A DNA stretch of 64,000 bases from Pelecanus crispus. Its lineage: Eukaryota > Chordata > Aves > Pelecaniformes > Pelecanidae. The notes beneath the pieces were generated by a model. It was not told the origin of the DNA and ran no database searches. It saw only the letters and a list, made by a program, of their open reading frames with translations. The translations under genes were made by a program, and so were the position numbers. Positions 57,901-64,000 of the stretch are shown one piece after another. Positions within the stretch are counted from its first letter, which is position 1, and each line of letters opens with the position of its first letter. The stretch is from NCBI RefSeq assembly GCF_030463565.1, contig NC_134656.1, forward strand, positions 1,245,001-1,309,000. Reading direction: 5' to 3'.

Positions 57901-60805
57901 CACGTGCTTCAACCTCTGCGATCCTTCCCCTAGCGTGCACAGAGACCACCGAGCCATTCTTCCAAAGCACCCAAGTCCAGGCTGTTCTGTACCTGGAGGA
58001 GGGGGCAGGTCGTCTGTATTAACACTGAGCAGCTTCGGCCACACTTTGCAACGAATCTCATCCGTCAAGAGCCCACCCTCGCTGATCGCCATCCGCCTGA
58101 GCGCGGCCACGTCGATGGGGTCGCTGTTCAGGGCCTGATAAATTTCCGCCACTTTTCTTTTCTTCTTAGAATCAAAGTCTGCAAGAAGACCACAAAGAGG
58201 CAAGCTGAATCGGCAACGCCAGCGCACGGAGGGCAGCAGCTCAGTTCAGGGGGGTAAAATCCACTCAGAGCGACGTCCCCCCAAGGGAGATGACAGGGGA
58301 CAGTCAGCACGTGCTCTGCCGGGACAGGCTAGGGACAACCCCGGCGGGTGACGCACCAGCTGCCTGTCCCCATCTCCACAGGCTCAGCATCGGGGGCACC
58401 TCACAGCTCGCAGGGCACCCCCACCGCTTCCCTATCAACCCCGCCAGTCACAACTGCTGCTCCTCCTGACACGGGAGCCGCCACCGCTGCCCAAGCGGAT
58501 CCCTTGCCCTCGGCTCCCAGACTCCCCAACAGATCCCGGCTCCATTCAGGACCGCGACAGCCGTGCAAAGCCACCCTGCAACTGTTTGCTCTCTGACGCA
58601 GCCGCCAGCTCAGGTGTCAAGTGTTTCCTAAGACCGGGACTGCGTGTTCCTACCGACTCCCAGCTAGACAGCATCCTAGGGAGAAGTCTGAGCATTTCCA
58701 CCAACAGCAACAGTCACAAGAAAGGACCTAATTATACCAGAGTTAACAAATCACAAGCACACTGGCTTCTCTCCCAACAAACACAAACTCACCAGCTATT
58801 AGTACACGCGCAGGTTAGCCAGTATTAAACAACCACCACCGTTTTGTGGAGCACATGAACTCAGGGGCAGGTAGGGAAGGGAATAACACACAAAGCACAC
58901 GGTGCTCTGGTTTCAGATGGGTTAAACGCACTTACAGGACACGGGAGCGCTTCCCAGGGAGCTGAGAAGGGACACTATTTCACACTGCATCGTGGTATTT
59001 GTCACCGCCGCCTCACGCGAGGAAGGAGAGAGGTGGCTGAGGGCCACCCGATATCCCACACCGAAGGAGTTTCCACTAAGGAGGATCTGCTGAGCAGCCG
59101 CAGGGCTGGAGTGTGGGATGAGGCCGCAAACACTACCTTTACTTAAAGGCTTTTTCCAACAGATCCAACTAACGCTGCTCTTGGGATCCAAACGGGATTC
59201 GTTTGATAAGGGACGTGTCTGAATAGGATTTGGGGTGGGAGGAATTAAAAGGATCCTGATGGAGAAACAGCTGTTTCCCAATGCCCCACCCTCCCGGCAG
59301 CGACTCGGGGAGCGTGTTCCTCTGCCCACGTGGCACCTCCGGCGTCTCGGCGCTGCCCCGGCCCTCTCCCTGCTCCCGGGGAGCTGTGTGCGAGCGCCGG
59401 GCTGGAAGCACGGCTTTCTGCGGTGTCTGAATGGGAGATGGCAGGACAGCAGGCTGCTCAGACACACGGACGCTAAGTAGGTCAAGCAGTGGGTGCCATC
59501 CCTTCTCAAAGTACTTTTTAAACACTTTTTGGATGAAAACAAGCTGTAACAGCCTACGACAAATCTCCAACTCCCCTCCAAACACCAAGTTCCTGGTAAT
59601 GAAAAAGCTTCTAACGCTCACCCAGTGACAATCTCCTCTTATTTCATTTCCTGCCCCTTGTGCAAGCGAAGTTATTTGCACACAAACAGAAACCAGCCCT
59701 GCTCAGCTGGCCGTTCCCTATCTCCTGTGGCATGCAGACACTGGGCTGTCACATACCGAAGCCTCGGGAAGGAGGAGGCAAAGCCTATGGAAGAAGAAAC
59801 TCCTGCTCGCGCACAAAGAACTTAAGGAGTGGTACAAAGGAAGGCGCACGTATTGCAGGCTCTTCTTCTGAGATTTACTGGCAAATACCCCACTATTTAC
59901 ACTGTTCAAACGTACAGCGGATGATAGCTGCAAGTATTACCAAAAAAAATTGTATTTCAAAACCTTTTTTGTGCGCCCACAAAACCTTAACTCACAACCT
60001 ACACTTTGAAGGAGAGACCGAAACACAAGCTCAGAGCGCGGGGGCTTATCGTGGCGTAACTCAAGCCGTACGGTCACGAAAGGTCTGCCCGACCGGCCGC
60101 GAGTGGATTTTTATTTACTTCCGCGGCTAAAACCAGCGCCCGGAACGGTTCTCACCGACGAGCAGTCGTGAGTGCGTGCGGAGCATGAGCCGGTCCCCAG
60201 GGGCCGAGGCGATGACGGCCCGCAGCGGAGCGCGGTTCCAGCGAGGGAAGCAGCCCTGCGTTCCCCACGGCTGAAACAAGGCGCAGGCACCGGGCACCGG
60301 CACTTACACGACGCTTCGCAAGGCCGGGCCAGCCCCGGCGCTGCTGCAGAGCCCGCCCCGGTTACTGCCGTGACGGCCGGCTCGGAAAAGCCGTGCCCGG
60401 AGAGCTCGGGGGGCCCGGCCTCCCGCCAGGCAGCGGCCAAACCGCAGCCCCGGCTGCTCCCCGCCTGCCCGAGCCCCGCGGCCTGGCGAGGGAGCCCGCT
60501 CCCCGCACCGGGGGACGGTTCCGCAGCCGCAGGGGGTGGGCCCGAGCCCCCCGCTCGGGCCCCCGGTCCCCTCCGTCCCCCCCCTACCCGGTCCCCCCCC
60601 GCCGCGGCGGCTGCGAGCGTAGCGCCGAGCCCCGCCCCGCCGCTAGGGGGCGCCACCTCGCCTGCAGGGGGCGCTCCAGCCCCCAAGCGCCTCAGAGGGA
60701 CCCGGCGCCCCCCGCCCGCCCGCCCGCCCGCCAGGCCCGGCCCGGCCCGGCCCAGCCCGTACCGTGGCCGCCGACACCGTTGCGCGGCGGGCTCCGCCGG
60801 GCCAT
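51941..60805 (-). CDS. TBC1D20: TBC1 domain family member 20, 8 coding exons
   Basis: An ER-anchored GAP for RAB1, controlling ER-Golgi traffic and autophagosome maturation; loss causes Warburg Micro syndrome in man. Coding exons on the minus strand: 60805-60763, 58178-57993, 56759-56679, 55190-55004, 54155-54054, 53149-53008, 52526-52342, 52196-51941. All junctions are GT/AG, phases agree, and the product is 393 residues (human 403). The TBC domain runs from ~50 to ~250. The arginine finger is in LLDVRR (R96, human R105) and the glutamine finger in YYQGYHD (Q135, human Q144), both intact. The middle is nearly identical to mammals (STHHLRDFMDPTMDNTKHIL). A hydrophobic anchor is at ~358-378 (LAVMGLTVALGAAALAVV) and the tail ends ELQIFP. 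The first exon is short (MARRSPPRNGVGGH) and differs from the mammalian N-terminus. The CpG-rich promoter lies between 60810 and ~61000. Confidence 0.97.
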
Positions 60806-60819
60806 GTTCCCAGGCGCTG

Positions 60820-61060
60820 CGGCGCATACCGGGCCGGAGAACCGGACCGGGCCGGGCTGGGGCTCCGCGCTCCCCGCGCTGTCCGGTCCCGTCCCGCTTC
60901 CCCCCCCTCCTCCTCCTCCTCCTCCTCCCCCCCCCGCCCCTCCGCCAGCGGCGCGCGGGAGGTGCGTCACGGCGCCTCACTGCGCAGGCGCAGCTCCCCC
61001 TGAGGCGGGTCACGTGGGCTGGGGGGGGCACGGTGCGGCTGCGCATGCGCAGAGGGCGGC
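60820..61060 (-). promoter_or_regulatory. TBC1D20: TBC1D20 CpG-island promoter
   Basis: CpG-dense sequence directly upstream of the TBC1D20 start codon, with TGCGCAGGCGCAG and CTGCGCATGCGCAG, both NRF1-type motifs (near 60982 and 61038), and CACGTG E-box sequence near 61011. No TATA box is present. It sits against the predicted end of CSNK2A1. Confidence 0.6.
60900..60948. repeat. C/CCT simple repeat
   Basis: C9, then about seven CCT units, then C10 in the TBC1D20 promoter/5'UTR. A pyrimidine tract; translating it gives only poly-proline or poly-serine and it is not coding. Confidence 0.75.
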
Positions 61061-61084
61061 ACGCGCTGGTTGCTGCGCTTGGAC

Positions 61085-63616
61085 GTTCGTTTCAAGGTTT
61101 TTATTAAAAAACAAAACAAAACAACAAACCCCAAAACCCCTCGAGCTCCGCAGCAAAGCTTCTCCCCAGCGCAGGCGGGGGTGGATAAGACCGCCGGCGC
61201 GGTGCAGCACCCAGGGGCTGCTGCCACCCCATTAAAAAAAAACAAAAAAACCCCACAAAAACCCTTAAAGAAACTCCTCTGCGTTTCCATCGCCAAGAGG
61301 AGAGGCGAGATGGCGGCAGCGCTGAGAACAAGCGCTTCAGGCTTCGTGCGAGGGCTCGTCCCATCCAAAAACCCCTCTTGTCTGCAGGCTTTCGTGGTTC
61401 CTCGTGCAAGGGCTGAGGGGTACGGGCACCACCAGCCGCCTGCGGTCCCCTCTTCGTACGGCTTATCCACGGCTTTACGCACGGAGGGAGCAGTGAGCGC
61501 TTGGGTTTGCAAACCCTTGCTTGAAACAACGGAAAAGAACTGGGTTGAACATCCCACATAGCTCACAACCTAGCGCAAAGAACCACGAGCTGTATTTTTG
61601 TCGTAATTGGGTGCTTTTACATTACAGCACATCAAGGAAATGGTCAACATGGTCCAGCTTTCACATCATTCTAGGATATAAAAGATTTAAGTACAGTACA
61701 TTTCCACTGGATGAAGTCAAGGAGAAGGCTACCCTGGTGCACATGAAAAAACTCATCTCCCCTGCCAGAAAGGGGCCGTGTTTCCTGTTCTGCCCAGTTT
61801 CTCTTCAGTCGGTTTAACCCAGCCCACACGCTCCACCCTACCTTGCAAAATTAACTGAAATACCAGGGAATTACGTGGCCATCACTTCCCCAGAAGAGTA
61901 AAGGAGGCTGGGCGCTCAGAGGACACACAGAGGCCGAAGGCCAAGGCTCCAGCGCTTGCTGAGGAACGGGAAAAGCACTCAAGGCCCAGGACAAGCAACC
62001 CCTGCGATGGAGTTTGGATGGGAGCTCACCGAGAGGGACGGGGGCCATCATGCTTACAGCCTCTCCGGCTGAGCCCCACGAGCATTGCGTGACTGAAAAC
62101 AAGTCACTGAAATGCAATGAATGGCAACACACACAAAAAACTAAGAATTGGTTCAGCAGCTCCATTCCCCATCCATCAGGGCCGAGATAAAGGAGGGTTT
62201 TTTGGCTTTATGGCAAAAGAGCCCTCTCCCAGGAGATACTTTGGCTTGTGACCTTTGCGGAAGGCTTCTCCGCACCGCTCACCACGCAAGGCATGTGTGA
62301 ACGGGGACACGGCCTCCCCAGCACGCACGGGGCTGTTGGCACTGCCGTGTCAGTGTACCACCACCCCACGGAGGCCTCTACACAGGGAACTTAAATCTAA
62401 CCTCGATAAATAAAACCAAATGTTTATTTACACCAAAGAATTCCAACACTGGATCTTTCACATATGAAGGACAAAGTATATACATACACCGCAAGGGGTA
62501 GCAGGGCTGTAACAAGGGTGCTTTTCCGCTGTCAATGATAATATTTGTCCACAATTACTGATCTACCATTTCAGTTTAAATTAACGTCTGTTCCGTCCTT
62601 CCTCTCAGTGCATATTTACAAGACTGTGAGGTAACTGGTATTCTCACCACATGGCACGTGAGGGAGGGGATGGTGGGTGAAGATGTGATATCGGACTTGG
62701 CGCAGTCTGATTTTTCCAGCTTTAAGTAGCCACCAGCTTGAAACCTACATAAACAATTTAAAAACAATATACCCAATAACAAACTAATTCCAGAGACCCA
62801 AGCCAAGCAATGGCAGAAGAACCCTCCCATGAGAAAGGGGCTGATCAGAGTATGGCTTACTCGACAGCAGCACCTTTCTCGGGAGGTGGCAAGGACTCCA
62901 ATTGGATCAGTAACTTCATCTTTTAAGACTAAAATTACATGCAAGGGGGTGAGTTGGCATTCTGGTTGGCTCCTAAGGAGACATGATTCAATCCAATTAG
63001 GGTTTCAGACATTATCTGCACTTACTTCTTCTAAGCTTATACCACCTCTCCATACTGGAATTGTCTCCTCAGCGTACCCCGGCTGAGTCATATGCAGGAC
63101 ATGGGGTTAAAGTGAGTGGTACTTTAGGAATCCCCCTCCCCTGCCTCACGAAGACTTGGTTTGGTAGTCTCTGGAGAACAGCACAATCCCCCAAGGTGTA
63201 GGCTCGTGGAGGAGTAATGGTGGGAACATGAAGAGAAGAGATTTCCAGCAGGATGTAAGAGCTTGGAAATGCTGTTGATTCATCCTTGTTCTTAAATGAA
63301 GAGTACTTTGGGGGGGGTGGTGGGGGGGGAGGGGGCAAAAAAAACTGTCCGAGAAATATTCCATCTGTAGGTATTTTCAGGGAATCCCCTGAGTTACGAA
63401 AAGTTCAAGTAAAAAAAGAAAAATCAGCCTATAATAATTTTGTATATAATGACTGAACTACTATAAATCCACAAGCAACAGTTCAGACACGGTGCCTCCA
63501 AAGCGTTCATCCCCTCCCTTCCCCTGCCAGGCACGAGCTGCGTCCTGAGGAGAGGTGGAGGGGGAAACCTCTTCCCCACCTGACTCAGCTCAGGCAGCAG
63601 GAGACAGAGCCCATCA
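61085..63616 (-). other. CSNK2A1: CSNK2A1 3'UTR (one or more poly(A) sites)
   Basis: About 2.5 kb downstream of the CSNK2A1 stop. AATAAA signals on the minus strand occur at 62424-62419 and 61105-61100. If the distal one is used, the mRNA ends ~280 bases from the TBC1D20 start codon. The first part (62400-63600) is AT-rich and looks like true 3'UTR. The part from 61100 to 61600 is GC-richer and may instead be intergenic. Confidence 0.5.
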
Positions 63617-63732
63617 CTACTGCTGAGCGCCTGCAGCAGCTGGAACGGGCATCCCCAGAGTGGTGGTGGCAGAAATGACGGGTGAGCCTGCTAGAGGTCC
63701 AAGGGGTGAAGGTGTTGGCACTGAAGAAATCC
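63617..63732 (-). CDS. CSNK2A1: Casein kinase II subunit alpha, last coding exon (partial gene)
   Basis: CK2 alpha is a constitutively active, acidophilic Ser/Thr kinase that pairs with CK2 beta in nucleus and cytoplasm. Only the last coding exon is in the window: it starts after an acceptor AG at 63734-63733 in phase 1 and ends with TAG at 63619-63617. It encodes the non-catalytic C-terminal tail: [20 protein letters not shown], then [13 protein letters not shown], matching the mammalian tail and its proline-directed mitotic phosphorylation sites (TPSP, SP). The rest of the gene lies beyond the right edge; 63733-64000 is intron. Confidence 0.95.
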
Positions 63733-64000
63733 CTGGAAGAGAGACAGGTAAGCAGGAATTAGCGTAAAACCAGTGCATCGCTATCCAGGACAGCTCAGCT
63801 TCTTAAATGAAGTGGTATCTTTGCAGGTCAGTTTTCTGCCGCTTTGTCACGTTTTCAGAGCTGCCAAAATAAGCCGGGATTAAAGATCTGCCACTGTGCT
63901 CTGCAGCCTCTGAAAAAAGCACAGGTTTGTATGCACACAAGTGTCACTGACGGGCAGATGTATGGCAGGATCGCCCTCCTTCAAACTGCTGCCAAAACAT

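Noticed and set aside
61070-61561. 163-residue + strand frame beginning near GATGGCGGCAGCG
   Set aside because: The ATGGCGGC context looks like a start, but the sequence has no recognisable homology, the reverse strand is equally open, and it lies in or next to the CSNK2A1 3'UTR.

Overview
This is a GC-rich, gene-dense piece of a bird genome. It looks like microchromosome sequence in the block syntenic with chicken chromosome 20 and mammalian chromosome 20 (mouse chromosome 2). The evidence is CR1 LINEs with the avian ATTCTATG-type 3' end, short introns, CpG-island promoters, long GC minisatellites, and vertebrate genes that can be rebuilt exon by exon. No bacterial features, CRISPR arrays or operons are present.

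Layout, left to right. All genes are on the minus strand except SOX12 and NRSN2. ID1 (914-1491) has a conserved BMP-response element and CRE upstream (1983-2053). A GC minisatellite (2.1-2.8 kb), an alternating purine-pyrimidine tract (3.0-3.3 kb) and about 4 kb of intergenic sequence with candidate conserved noncoding blocks follow. HM13, signal peptide peptidase, has 12 coding exons (7624-21349). A nest of CR1 copies (21684-22758) and a probable solo LTR fossil (~23.05-23.57 kb) come next. REM1, an RGK GTPase, has 4 coding exons (27259-29569). A gene-poor 4-kb gap separates it from the C20orf96 orthologue, which has 9 coding exons (33734-38126). Single-exon SOX12 (40791-41682, +) follows, with a repeat-bearing 5'UTR and a ~3-kb 3'UTR, then NRSN2 (47414-48065, +), TBC1D20 with 8 exons (51941-60805, -), and the last coding exon and 3'UTR of CSNK2A1 (63617-63732, -).

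The genes are a conserved neighbourhood rather than one pathway: a BMP-target HLH inhibitor, an ER intramembrane protease, an RGK regulator of calcium channels, a coiled-coil protein, a SoxC transcription factor, a neuronal vesicle membrane protein, the Rab1 GAP of the ER, and the catalytic subunit of CK2. The order CSNK2A1-TBC1D20-NRSN2-SOX12-C20orf96-REM1-HM13-ID1 matches the mouse arrangement without its beta-defensin cluster, ZCCHC3, TRIB3 and RBCK1. In human the same block is split between 20p13 and 20q11.

The points most worth following are: the deeply conserved ID1 BMP element; a CR1 lineage that seems to carry two tandem 3' modules around an AT-rich spacer and moves as one unit; the defensin-free REM1-C20orf96 junction; and one-base C-run discrepancies that break the reading frame of both ID1 and SOX12, most simply assembly errors.
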